Shown piece by piece: positions 1-11,019 of a DNA stretch of 64,000 nt (its first letter is position 1; each line of letters opens with the position of its first letter). Both the position numbers and the translations under genes were made by a program. The DNA is taken from the NCBI GenBank assembly GCA_020881915.1, contig JAJFPB010000006.1, positions 1,984,001 through 2,048,000 on the forward strand, written 5' to 3'. Origin of the DNA: Paramyrothecium sp. XJ0827. Lineage: Eukaryota > Ascomycota > Sordariomycetes > Hypocreales > Stachybotryaceae. The notes under the pieces were generated by a model, which was not told the DNA's origin, did not search any database, and saw nothing but the letters and a program-made list of their open reading frames with translations.

Positions 1-469
1 ACAAAGTATGGCAGAGCTTCAATTAAAAAGCGTGCCGATTGCGAAGCCGGAGTCCTGCCTCGATCTCAATGGGGTCGGAAGTCAAATGAATGGTAGCGAA
101 GCTCGGAATGGGTATCAGGGTTTCGCTAGGGAATTCCCAACCCAAGTCTCGAGTAAAGGAGGTATGTCAATCTGTAATTTCGACTCTTCCCTGTGGCGTA
201 TTCTGATTTGGTCAGTCACCTCCATCATACAATCCCATAACAGATATGGAACCGATGATACCGGGCCTGACGGGCCCCCGTTGCATCGAGCATTGGAACA
301 CAGCGATACTTTCAAGCATGTGAGTACAACGTTCAGGGAAGAGTCTCGAATTTGATGCTAAATTCAGTTTCTCTAGCATCATAATGGTTCATGGAGCCTC
401 GGGACGAGAACGTCTACCACAGATAGTTTAGAAAGTGGTCTCACAGCACGATCTTCACTTTGTACTTCT
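1..469. other. Left-edge upstream region, no gene seen
   Basis: No open frame here resembles a known family. The longest frame (8-355, +) has no recognisable domain and no splice continuation. The stretch is probably the 5' flank of the gene that starts at 470, but no TATA box or other defined element stands out. Confidence 0.4.
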
Positions 470-2567
470 ATGACAACGCTATCTGCCATCACACCCGGGA
501 CACCTATCGAAGAGGTCACTGTGATCAAAAGAACTTCCATATCATCAAACTCCAGCTCTCGCCCGAATCCTCATTTCGATCAAACTGCGAACAACCGTCA
601 GCCGCCCGTGCTGCCTTCTGGGGCGAACATAGACTCTGCTGAAGGAGCTCGCGAAATCGTGACTTCATTGGGATCCTCTCGGGGGGGTGGGGGTGATATG
701 ACTTCGTGGTTAGAAGAGCAACGGCTTAATCAGATCAATCAGACTGTTATTATCCATAAGGAGGGGCCTGGAGAACTATCTCAGCCAGGAGAGCTACCGT
801 CGTCGAAAGTCACTCCGGGTGTTGTCAAACCAGCTTGCTTGAGCATCATCGATGAGGCATGCTCAGATGCTGGGTGCTCAGTACACGATTCCTCCACGAG
901 AAGCCCTATGGAACAAAACAAGCCAGATTTATTGCGTGTCTCGACAAGCTTCCTACAAACATATGATGGCACCTCGAATTTCGCGCCAGATTCAGCCCGT
1001 TCTCCTTCCGCACAATCCAAGGTCATGGGTTCTACCGCACCCACATCCGTTGCCGAGGAAGTCGAATCTGAAGCATCAGAGCCACTCGACGCAAGTGAAT
1101 ATGAAGCCTCAATATCCGACACCAGCGATGAAAATGAAGACCTTTCCGGTCTGGCACTCCAATGGCTTCACTCAGATACAAGCCTACAGCCGCTCATAGT
1201 CACCCTGAAAGATTGCATCGTGTTTTTGGTCCGTGAAAAGGTCTTTGAGTGGATAAGAACTCACGCTCACGAACAGGATGCCAACGGTGGCTCATCCAAT
1301 GGTGGTGAAGGTTCAGGTTCCTTTTCCAACTTGAGCGGAAACAACGGCTCAGCCAGTACGGGGAGTGGATCCAAGAGGACAAGGGGTGAGGACAGAACAC
1401 CTGGATCCAACAGAGAAAATGGCGATGACCAGGACAAGCGAAGGAAAACAGGAGACTCGCCAGCAGAGGAGGATGCCAATGGTAAATTCCCTGTCTTCGC
1501 ATGCCCCTTTGTCAAGAGATTTCCAGAAAAGGAGTGGCCGAAAGGATGCCAGAGAGGTTGGTCAGAGATACATCGGCTGAAGTATGTGACACCACATCTC
1601 TACCTACTGGCTCTGAAAACTAACATCCATTAATTAGAGGCCATCTCTACAAGAGTCATAAGCAATCTTATCATTGCAGAAGATGTTTTTCAGAATTCAG
1701 CAGCGAAGAGGCTCTCAATCAACATTCTAGACAGGGTTGCGAGATGAATCACTCCCCACCGAACATTCACGGTCTCACAGATGGGATGTGCCTGAAATTG
1801 AGAAGCAGACGCGGGATACAGCACCTCGGCGGGCCAGAATACTGGGAACGCATCTACCGCATCATCTTTCCAGGTGTTGAGGACGTGCCTGATCCTTGTA
1901 AGTGGAAAAGACTCATCTCGCTTTGACTACAGTGTCCGCAAGTCGTAACTAACATAATCTAGATTTCACAATTAGGCCAGATATTCGGGAGAAGCTAAAG
2001 AGCAGTCCTGCTCGAGCTCGATTCCAGAGCTCGCTCTCCCAGGAGGTAGTCCGAGGGCTACAGCCCCTGTTTCAGATCCAGAATCTTGGGGACTTCGAAG
2101 CCATTATCGCCAGAGCGACCAGTATGGCGGTATCGAATATACTGGGCCCTGGCACCCCAAGTTCAGCTTCGCAGACATTGCCGATGTCTACGCCAGCTTA
2201 TGAGGAAACTGATCAGCGAGCAGAAAGCGTCGATCGACAGTCGCTAAGATTTGATGCTAGACCCAACCAAACTTCCACTTTTGACGCTCAGGGACGCCAG
2301 TTGGTCCCGAAGACCCAGTTCGATCTTCTCCTTCATACAGGTGGCATCGATAACTCGTCAACTGTCACCGATAGCATCAACTCGACTTCGCAATCACTTG
2401 TTAACGGAAATGCAACGAGTGGTATGATGGAGCAGCTCCACATAGTACATGTTGCTCAAACATACAATACCAATATTGGATCGGAACCAACTGATGCTGA
2501 TTTTTCTTGGTTTGAAGAACCTACCTATCCACAGCAATCTGACAATTTCGATTATGACAACTTTTGA
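470..2567 (+). CDS. C2H2-like zinc-finger protein, putative nuclear regulator
   Basis: Exons 470-1581, 1638-1897 and 1963-2567 join in frame to 658 aa. Residues 1-300 are low-complexity (Ser, Gly, acidic) and carry a basic nuclear-localisation-like stretch (KRTRGEDR, then DKRRKTGD) near 320. Around 345-410 lies the fungal C2H2-like module: a first Cys in FACPF, a second in KGCQRGW, then HLYKSH, followed by HCRRCF and a C-terminal NQH...C. The first intron falls inside this finger and its removal restores the motif. A predicted helix (PEYWERIYRIIFPG) follows and the tail is disordered. Family members are uncharacterised; DNA binding or protein contact in the nucleus is inference. The ATG at 470 is the first in frame. 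Confidence 0.8.
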
Positions 2568-3326
2568 CATCAGACATGACGAGTTATTTGGCCAAGCTCA
2601 ATTTTTCGTAGTTACCATAGGGTCAAGAAGCAAAGGAGCTACTCTAAGAATGTTTATTAAATAAGAGTAGCACTAAGCCTAGCAAAGGAAGTGGTATGAC
2701 ATAGAGGGCAAGCATGGAGATGAGATGTTAAGAACTTGTACGGGTGCAACATACTTTGTGAGCGTCTCCTGTGGTTTACTAGGGAAATTGAAGATCATTT
2801 CAATTCAATAAAACCCAATCCACTCAGTCCCTTGCTTACCACAGCGCCTAGTGAGATGTGGCGGTACAGAGGCTAAGAAATATGAGAGGCGTTATAAGAG
2901 GGCTTACTACAACGGTTTAGACTTCGTGCTTCTCCTCAATTACCTGCGGTATCCTTGTTTATCTAGTCAAGAAATGAATAGGAATTCCTAGCAGTACACC
3001 ATGTATTGCACTGACGGGCGATAGTAGGACGAGATGTTCTAATCTGCAAAAAAATATGTCATTATCCTCAGTCATACCTCCCTAGCAGCACACCCACCGT
3101 ATTTTAAACGGCATATAACAGTCTTATCACCGTATTTTAAACGGGTTATAACAGTAACATTACCATTTTAATCGCTATTTAGTGATCAAAACGGTGATAT
3201 CAGTGTTTTCTCTGTGACAAGATATCAGGGGTGGGCTCGTAGGTCTCTACGACTAACGGCGTAGAAGTATTATGTCTCAAAGCTCAAAATATAAGCTGTT
3301 CCTTCACGCTCAAGTCAGCCAACCCG
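2568..3326. other. Intergenic region between convergent genes
   Basis: No gene is seen. It contains the 3' ends of the C2H2 gene and the FAD oxidoreductase gene plus a short tandem repeat listed separately. Confidence 0.5.
3095..3204. repeat. Three tandem copies of a ~33-bp repeat
   Basis: Copies at 3095-3127 and 3128-3160 share the core caccgtattttaaacgg followed by tataacagt. A third, degenerate copy near 3170-3204 keeps aaaacgg and cagtg. The repeat lies 125 bp beyond the 3' end of the FAD oxidoreductase gene. It could be a minisatellite or the subterminal repeat of a decayed DNA transposon; no transposase remnant is visible. Confidence 0.6.
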
Positions 3327-4821
3327 TTAGTCAACTGGTAACTTAAAACCTCCAGGCACTCTTTTCTGAAACACGCCATTCGGATCGTATTCCGCTGAGG
3401 TTTTCTTCAATCTGTCCACCGCAGCCTTTCCATAGCTTGCCACAGCTTCTTGGTCCGTATGGCTGTAGTTCAGATACAGCCAGTCGGTGCGTGCATCCAG
3501 AGAGTCCGCCAGCTTCGCCAGGTTGTCCAACCCCTCCTTCATGAGCGCCTCTCCTGCTTGTTGTAGTTCGAGTGTCTCGAATTCAGTCATGATCAGCAAG
3601 TTGATACAGTCGTGAGTCACATCGCCTAGCCCCAATGTGTCGGCGGCGCCTTTGGCTTTCGAGTGGGCGATAGCGCTGGAAAGCACGGGTTGTGCGACAA
3701 ACTGTATCCAGAAGTGGCCTGGGAGATTTCTCTCTTTCAGGTCCTTGGTGAGCCCTACTGAAAGTTCATGCATCTTTTGCATGAGTCGCTCATCAAACTT
3801 GAAGGTGAGTGTGCGCCAAGTTGTGCTATTCGTGCCTGGTTAGTATTTGTACTTGAGGAGAGTAAGGATGGAGGTAATCTTACTGTTTCGCTGGAGGTAT
3901 TACAATGTCTCGGACTAACTTCGACATTTTGGTCGCTCCAATGTTTGAGAAGGTGGCTGGAACCTCTAAGGCTTTGGTAAACATTTTTTCGTTGGGTGTT
4001 CCATCCACGTTCACCAGGATGATCATCCAGGCAGCATCATCATTGTCCGAATCGCATGTCCGAAATAGCATGAAGACGCCGTTGGCCTTTTCTCCGACGT
4101 GCTCCATGTATTCCGTATAAGCACTAATAAGTGCAGGTCCTGCTTGGTCTGGAAACGTAGCGAATCCTCCCCATATTCCATTGTTCTCAAACGTCTCGAG
4201 GTCGAACCGAGTCACAATACCAAAGTTATTGCTGCCACCTTTCAACGCCCGGAAGAGATCAGCGTGATTGTCCTTGTCGGCCTCCACGACGCTACCGTCT
4301 GCCAGTACAACTTCGTAACGCACCACCGAGGCACAAGCCAATCCTGTTTGGCAGCTGAAGTATGAAAAGCCTCCACCCGTCAAGTACCCACCAACTCCTA
4401 CATCACCGATGTTACCGCCCGTAACCATCAGGCCGTGACTCTCAACGAAGGGGTACACATCATTCCATCGGGCACCGGGCTGCACCGAAGCCAACCGAGT
4501 ATCAGGGTCCAATGTGGTCTCTTTAAGACGGGACAAATCAATTGTGACGCCCTCGACAATGTTGTTAGACCCCGGCGAGCTCATGTGGCCCCCGCTGCGA
4601 ACGGCGAAGCGGGCATCTGGTACTGCCACAACGGCGCGGACGGCTCGCGATACTTCATCCGTATTGCGAGGCTGGATGACAGCCCATGGCCTCAGACGAG
4701 CACTTTGGGACCAATACGAGGCTATGCTTTGCTCGTACACTGGGTCAGCAGGCAGGAACAAAATGTCGCTGAGGCCGGCTTCACTGATGCTAGCCAGAAC
4801 TTCTTCTTTGGCGGACGCCAT
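3327..4821 (-). CDS. FAD-linked oxidoreductase, berberine-bridge-enzyme-like
   Basis: Exons 4821-3884 and 3825-3327 (minus strand) give 478 aa. The ATG at 4821 is preferred because the frame upstream opens only with GTG. An FAD_binding_4 (PCMH) domain covers about residues 40-210: RPWAVIQPRNTDEV, then VRSGGH, whose His is the usual covalent flavin anchor, and VGVGGYLTGGG. The Cys that gives BBE its second flavin bond is absent, so a single covalent link is expected. The C-terminal BBE motif YLNYSH is intact. There is no signal peptide, so it is probably cytosolic. These enzymes oxidise alcohols or sugars or cyclise secondary metabolites with O2; the substrate cannot be told. No synthase gene is nearby. 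Confidence 0.9.
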
Positions 4822-6022
4822 TCTGTGCGATTTTACCACGAATCTTTGGCTAGAGTGATAATGTACAGTAGAGAGAATCTATCATCAAAATGAGGGGGTG
4901 CAGCCGCAGTTGCGGAGTAATGGGAAAGCAAGTGAGATTTATACATAGCCGGGAGGTCGACCAGGACTGGATCCAGTTTTAATTGGCTCCTCTTCGAAGA
5001 ACGTCTGCCTTGGCTTACTCTACGTTGGTTGCAGTTAATTTCTCTCAAGAGAGTTGGTTACATCGGTTGGCACCCTACATCTACCTCCCCGTTTGGTACT
5101 GGAGTTGTATGGCCAATTAAGAGGCGAAAAGGGGGTTCGAAATGTCGAGTGGCGAATCCGGCGGAGGCCGTAGCCGTAAATGGAGCAATTTGGCTTCTTT
5201 TGGAATGGCTTCGTACAGGGCTGCAGCATCCCCCTGAATTCTAGTAATCCAAAGTCCCTTCGATAGCAGGCTAATTGTCTAGTAAGAGCTAACTAATGCA
5301 GCTGTGAGTCGAGCTCGAATCCTCTACGCATCACGGGACCCATCTGCGCGGGCTCATTCGCCAACTTTCACAATATCGATTGAACGCAACATCAATTGCC
5401 CCGTTACTGCTTTGCAATGAAGTCTATCGCTACACCGTGGCTACACCGTGTTGGCTTTGAGAGGTGGTGAGACCGCACCAACCAAAGCGGAGCACCAGTT
5501 CCGGTTCTCTTATCAGATGGTTAGCATCTGCCAAGCCTCACTGAAACAAATAAACATCATGGCCTCGATGGAGATAAACCTAAAATAGCGAAAAATAAGT
5601 ATTGGATCACGAGTATACAAGTTTATAGGAAACTACCTTGAGTGAGACCCGCAGTCAAACATCTGGACTCTCTTGAAACTACCAAGTCAGAAAGTAAGAA
5701 AAATACGCAAATACAAAAATTAAATGATCCAACAAGAAAATGGGAATCTAATCGTAACAAAGAAGTCATCATCCTTTCCAATTTATATTTTGGCCACATT
5801 CGCCTTCCTCAACGTACCTCAAAAGCTAGCATAGCATTTGATCACTACAAGGCGCCAAAGAGTTTCTGAGAGAAACTGATATCGTCACGTGGGGTCACGA
5901 GTCAATCTTTTTTTTGGTACAGTTAAATGCTTTCAAACTGACCAAAACTTCTTTCCATGCCTTCAAGGCGGATCGTCGGTCTGGCGTCCATTATCTAGGA
6001 TAACCATCCAGATCGTCCATGC
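4822..6022. other. Intergenic region, no gene seen
   Basis: About 1.2 kb separates two minus-strand genes. The 3' half (5540-5880) is AT-rich. The longest frames (5029-5244 and 5642-5869, +) show no domain and no splice continuation. The left part presumably carries the promoter of the FAD oxidoreductase gene. Confidence 0.4.
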
Positions 6023-6751
6023 TCATGTTTGGGATTTGTTTGAGATGTTTTCTGGCGGCCACAAGCCGTTCATGCTACTCCCATTATGAACAGTGTTGAA
6101 ATTGGACTCCATTGATCCCTCGTCGTAGCGATACACAACCTCGCCTCGTTGATTCAGTCCAAAAGCCCACGCGATATTGTCTGGACAGAGATCTCGGATC
6201 TGGAAAGCTTGTAGTCGTTCGACTCTCTTGGCACAAACCTGAAGTGTCCCAAACCATTGCGGATTTTCGGCATCGTCGTATAAAGAGTAGAATCGCGTGC
6301 GAAAATCCGGGTCGTTGGCCCGCCACATGTGTTGAAGCCAGCCGACTCCGTCTATCATGTAGCCTTTCTCATGATCGATGTTCCTCTCATTTAGATGAAA
6401 GCCATTCTTCATCAAACTTGGTAGGTTTCGTGCAGTAATGTGGATTGTGGCGAACCAGCCTGTCTCTGCAATCTCCGCAGCCTTCACGTCATTTCGGGAG
6501 ACGATAACCTGAGTGAGTAACCACCCTGGGGTGTGGCCGTCGAATGTACCCTTAGTTGTGCTGAGACCGCAAGAGCATTCTCTTATGCCACAGCCTAGCG
6601 TTATTTTTAATGCGTCTCTGCGGTCATCTTTGTGAGGCGGAGCATCGCCATCAAATTCGGCCTCTGTTGGAAGAAATCCATCCTCGGGTGCGATCCTTGG
6701 CGTTTGTGCTGCTTTGAAATTGCTCTTGCTGAAGCTCCATATGAGAACCAT
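6023..6751 (-). CDS. Unrecognised protein, 242 aa
   Basis: A single open frame of 242 aa runs from an ATG at 6751. I recognise no family. It is rich in Trp, Asp and Arg, has no signal peptide or membrane segment, and contains a compact Cys cluster (CGIRECSCG) near residue 54. Other conspicuous stretches are GWFATIHITARNLP and GWLQHMWRANDPDF. The length of the frame and a plausible globular composition support a real gene. The start is uncertain: another frame overlaps at 6607-6807, so an upstream exon is possible. The dispersed repeat at 6881-6935 lies about 130 bp upstream. Confidence 0.5.
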   Translation of the reverse strand: MVLIWSFSKSNFKAAQTPRIAPEDGFLPTEAEFDGDAPPHKDDRRDALKITLGCGIRECSCGLSTTKGTFDGHTPGWLLTQVIVSRNDVKAAEIAETGWFATIHITARNLPSLMKNGFHLNERNIDHEKGYMIDGVGWLQHMWRANDPDFRTRFYSLYDDAENPQWFGTLQVCAKRVERLQAFQIRDLCPDNIAWAFGLNQRGEVVYRYDEGSMESNFNTVHNGSSMNGLWPPENISNKSQT

Positions 6752-7455
6752 TGCATCGACCTTTCTCGTGGATGTTCGCTATCCTCAGGAATGGAGAAAT
6801 TTGTCAAGACGACCCAAATTCGAGGATATCAGATGAGGACACAGATACAATCGAAATCATTCGGGAGAGAGATCTAATACCCAGAGCCTCAGATATAGTA
6901 ACAAAGTCAACAATAAAGATATTGATCTACTACAGCCCTTGCAAATTTTAAGCTACCTCTTCCGATAGGAACTCGACGGAGTAAATTGGGATGTCGCTGC
7001 AATACCAAGGTCTGTACCCAACGAATCTTGTAGATGCAGCTGTGGCGATGGGAGAAGCAAAGCCAAAGTCAATACATACTAAGTTCGGCAGCAAGAGTTA
7101 TCTGCACAACAAGACTCACCTGCAGTCAGTAAATTCAAATCGAACTGCAGAAGCAAAAGCTACTCGAATAACTGCACCATACGATCTGTCCCGCGACGAA
7201 GCTAGGGAGGGTCCCGCTAATGAGTGTACCGGTTACGTTCAAGGCTTATGTGAGATGTGAGACATGGGTTCGAGCGTGTTATTGACGTTTAGGGACTAAC
7301 AGCTAAAATCCTGGTCCTCGACTCTTCACTAGAACAGAATCCATAGCTACTCCCCTACTATCAAAGAATACAAAAATTCTAGTTTGGCTTATTCAAAAGT
7401 TTCTGCCCAAAGCCTGCGTTAAGCCGAGTCGTTTCGTTTCGACAATCAAATAACC
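6752..7455. other. Divergent intergenic region with one dispersed-repeat copy
   Basis: It separates the unrecognised minus-strand gene from the plus-strand hydrolase gene and must hold both promoters. No clear TATA box is seen. It contains copy 1 of the dispersed repeat (6881-6935). The frame at 6991-7260 (+) has no supporting features. Confidence 0.4.
6881..6935 (+). repeat. Dispersed short repeat, copy 1
   Basis: It begins with ccagagcctcagata and aligns over about 55 bp with 18208-18260. Several of the differences are C/T or G/A transitions, with T or A in this copy. The origin is unknown: it could be a solo end of a mobile element or an old duplicated fragment. Confidence 0.55.
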
Positions 7456-8241
7456 ATGGCCTCTTCATCTACTCCTGTTATTTTACTTGTGCAAGGATCA
7501 TTTCAACGTCTTGAAGTTTATAGAAAGTTGACTACCGCGATAAAATCGCAAGATTTCGAGGTTGTTCACCCTAATCTTCCCAGTTTGGCTGGTCAAGATG
7601 ATTCCGATTTTACCACCAAGTCTCTCCTTGATGATGCTCAAGGCATTAAAGTCGAGATCAGAAAGCTTGTGGAGGAAGAAGGAAGACTAGTGCTTGTTCT
7701 GATGCACTCTTATGGGGGCCTCGTCGGTAGTCAAGCGATTCCTGAAGAACTTACCAGACTTAAACGCAGACAAGATGGTCTGGAAGGTGGAGTTTTTCAC
7801 CTCTTCTATATTGCAGGTTTCGTTCTGGGTGTAGGACAATCGGTCCTTGGCACATTCGGGGAATCGCCAAATAATCTCGTGCACCCAGGCGGCAGCTTCA
7901 GTCTCAAAAACGCCGCAAAGACCATCTACCACGATTTACCATCTGAAGAAGCTCAGTTCTGGGAGTCCAAGATCATCTGCCAAGCTTATGCAGTGCAAAC
8001 CACGGAGCTGACGCGAGCCGCTCATCAGTATATTCCTTCCACCTACCTTATCTGTGAGGACGATCAGGCAGTACCGCCACAGTATCAAGAAGTATTCGCC
8101 GTTACTGCGGAAGCGGCCACAGTTCTAAAAATCAGTGCTGGCCATTCTCCATGGTTCACCAAACCAGAGAAGCTCGCGGAGATGATTACTGAGGTTGCCT
8201 TAAACACGACAAGAATCAAATCTGGGACTTGTGCGTCATAA
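7456..8241 (+). CDS. Alpha/beta hydrolase, 261 aa
   Basis: A single-exon gene with an alpha/beta-hydrolase-1 fold. The first strand is VILLVQG at residues 8-14, where Gln stands in place of the usual His of the HG oxyanion motif. The nucleophile elbow MHSYGG (about 83-88) supplies Ser 85 and has Met in place of the usual first Gly. The acid is probably Asp in CEDDQAVPP (about 201-209) and the general base His in SAGHSPW (about 229-235). Small proteins of this family in fungi hydrolyse esters or act in secondary-metabolite pathways; the substrate is unknown. No signal peptide is seen, so a cytosolic location is likely. The start context (aaccATGG) is good. Confidence 0.9.
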   Translation: MASSSTPVILLVQGSFQRLEVYRKLTTAIKSQDFEVVHPNLPSLAGQDDSDFTTKSLLDDAQGIKVEIRKLVEEEGRLVLVLMHSYGGLVGSQAIPEELTRLKRRQDGLEGGVFHLFYIAGFVLGVGQSVLGTFGESPNNLVHPGGSFSLKNAAKTIYHDLPSEEAQFWESKIICQAYAVQTTELTRAAHQYIPSTYLICEDDQAVPPQYQEVFAVTAEAATVLKISAGHSPWFTKPEKLAEMITEVALNTTRIKSGTCAS

Positions 8242-8741
8242 TCTTAGTGGCTCATTCATGACTACCTGCTACAAGTATCAGTTGGATTGAAGATTGTGGG
8301 GAAATGGTACGTTAAGAAGGGTATCAAATAGGGCTTGCGTTTATTGTGAATGTGCTAGCACATGAGAAGATAGATAGCTAGCCAAAAATGGGAGCCTCGC
8401 TTTGCTGCAATGTCACAAGTTTTGCTTTTGTCGTTTCTGGCGCGATCTAAATCAAGTTACAATACAGGCTTATCAAGTTTTGTGAAATACGAAACACTTT
8501 ATCTGTAAGTTTTGTTGCATTTTGTGATCTCTGGTCAAAACGTGCTATAGAGCTCTATACCTTGAATGCCGATCATACTCAGACGCCACGAAATCTCGAT
8601 CTTGCAGAGTGGTATACACATGCTCTATCATCATGCTCTGCGAGGGCTCTTTTATTAAGCTCTAGCCAGGGATGGTCATCTTTAAATTGAAGCTCGATAC
8701 GCGCAACTTCACTTGGTACCGGATCTGCGCATCGCCCAGGA
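8242..8741. other. Intergenic region, no gene seen
   Basis: It carries the 3' flank of the hydrolase gene. No coding feature is supported. Confidence 0.4.
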
Positions 8742-9530
8742 TCATGTTTTGCCAATCGCAGTGATACCGAAAGCCATGCAGACGAGGGTGAGTGCGATAG
8801 AAAGGCCATATGCCAGGGCGAGGTCGAAAAGGAATAGATACACTGGTTTCGCAACGTCTTCAGAGTTGCTGGGCTGGTCATTTTGCTCAGAGGAAAGTTG
8901 CTAGATGCTCTTACACCAAAGTAAGATGGATGCCAGCCGCAGCGTGCGCTCACAGTGATGTTCAGCATGATCGCTTCGTAGTATATTCCGAGGGCCTCCA
9001 CCGGAGGTCATTGTTTGTCGGCAGGCTCGTCGAGAAACTTGATGAGTTCGTTGAATGGCAGAGCCATTGATGAGAGACGTATACTGTTTATGAGTGGCTC
9101 TGTGGCATTTCAAATGTGGTACTTAATATTGTAAATGGAAAGAGGTAGAACGATCTCATAAAAGACCATACATAGCATCGGCATCTCCCAGGGAATTATG
9201 CGTCCGTTTCAACTGCATCCAGAACCACTGTACGTATCCCGCTCATCGATATGGTGAATACCATCTTAATAAAGACTGAAAGACCGGTGCCGCCTCTAAT
9301 TATCTAAAAGAGTTCATATGTCAATTAGCTGCATCTTCTCATCAGATTCGAAGTCATAAACGCACCCATAGTTGTTCCGCTTTGCTTCGAACGACTCTGC
9401 CATTCATTATGCTGTAGAAAAAGTGGTGTGCTACTGCTAGCATGACGCCCAGAAAGAAAGAGCATACCATGAGCATCGAAGTCCTGCGGGTGGCAACAAC
9501 ACCAAGTCCTGCAAACAAAGTTCGAGCCAT
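8742..9530 (-). pseudogene. Remnant of a large fungal multi-pass membrane protein gene
   Basis: Two separated pieces resemble the two ends of one fungal family of large membrane proteins. The N-terminal piece (about 9530-9354) has FFLGVMLAVAHHFFYSIMNG followed by VVRSKAEQLWVRL, as in the first membrane span and following loop. The C-terminal piece (about 9080-8744) has ALGIYYEAIMLNITVSA and then, in another frame, a last span YLFLFDLALAYGLSIALTLV. Between them only about 300 bp remain, where several hundred codons are expected. An in-frame stop and a frame change interrupt the C-terminal piece. Family assignment rests on pattern memory. A short gene with unseen introns is the alternative. Confidence 0.42.
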
Positions 9531-11019
9531 CTTGTCGTCGCTGGTGGTGGAGCTTGGAAGCGACGAGGTGCCGTGCAAGCGGCGGGTTGCTGGGTATAAT
9601 TGTTCGAGTGCCGAGCGACGTGGACTCTAAAAGTGGGCTGTGATAGTGTCGGGGGGCTGCTGATCTTTGCCTGGATATTCTGAAAATGTCCATTTATGGT
9701 TTTTCCCAGCTGGATTTGTCAAGCATTTCATGTCGCAATGATGGCAGACATGGAGCTGACTGCAGTTATCATGTCATTTTATGCGGTCTCGAGTCCGTAA
9801 TTCGTGGGTACACAACTCGAGCTCCAATTGAAACAGCGATCCTTTTTGCCTGCTTTTCAGGCGGGCTGTTTTTAGCACATCAATACTAAAAACAGGCATC
9901 GTAGGGGCTTCAACTTGGGTTAATGCAATGACAAAGACTCCTGTGGCTGGAGAAGCTGCTCCGCTACCAAAGGAAGCTCGGAAATAACGAATGAGGATGC
10001 TTCTTGTCATGATAACTGGACGCCAATATGACGGGGTTGCTCATGGGTCGGGTTTGGGCGGCCGCCTCTTGGCGCATTGGTAACCGCCAAGAATGTTTCT
10101 TCATGATAATCTTCACAAGGGCTTAGCAAACCTCTGAATGCAAAGGCTCAGACTACCAGTGATTTACCTTCAAAGGTTTTTTACTTATGAATTATCGGAT
10201 TTCTCTTCTAAAGGTTTAAACAATCCTGTTTTAAACCCTTTCGAAGTCCATGAGCCCTTCACAATAGTTTCAGTTGTGTTTTTTTTCCTCCCGTGCTTCC
10301 CTACCACGCCAAGAGGACGGAGGTCTGCGGTCACGGTTCCTTTAACGCTTGCTTTATTTGCCTTTTGCATGCTGCAAGTTATTGAGAGCCCTGGTCTCGG
10401 TAACGCGATGCCGTCAAGGATCTTCTTAAGTCAAATTGTAGTCAGGTATGATTGATCATTCGCGGCCTCGGCAGTATGGAATCTTCCACAGTTGCACGAC
10501 GGCCAGATGTTCATAGACGAGAGAAGCATTGGTGACTCTTGAATAATGGAACAGGGGTGATTTTATGTCATCATTACAAAATGAACTGCATCATGCATAG
10601 AAAATTGAGCGCGGATCAATGATTAGCGATGAAGCAACCGAAATGTTGAACACAGTCCGTTCTCAAGCCTCCCGGTGTAATTTCTTTTCCCACCAGCCGT
10701 CCATCATTCTGCTCAGGATCGTTAAATTGCATGTTATCCACTTAGTTCCGCCAAGCTCACTCTTCCACCTATCGTCGCTGTCTACCAGGAATCCCATTCC
10801 AGCCCTTGCTAAACAGGCTACCAGGGCTAAGATCCTACAAACTTATTGTCTTCGCAGCTGAGCAACTCCAGGGATGTTAGCCCGAACATCGGAAGAATGT
10901 GACAGGAAGCAGGAAGAGCAGAAATATGAAATGTCAAGTCCATCCCGCCCTGCAATATAGCCTGTAGAGAGACAAAATGCCTACGCAACCTCGACAGGCA
11001 CTTGAATGCCCTCTACTTG
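9531..11019. other. Intergenic region, no gene seen
   Basis: About 1.5 kb with only short frames lacking domains (for example 10138-10455 and 10619-10861, +). A pyrimidine-rich patch lies near 10275-10310. Confidence 0.4.
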
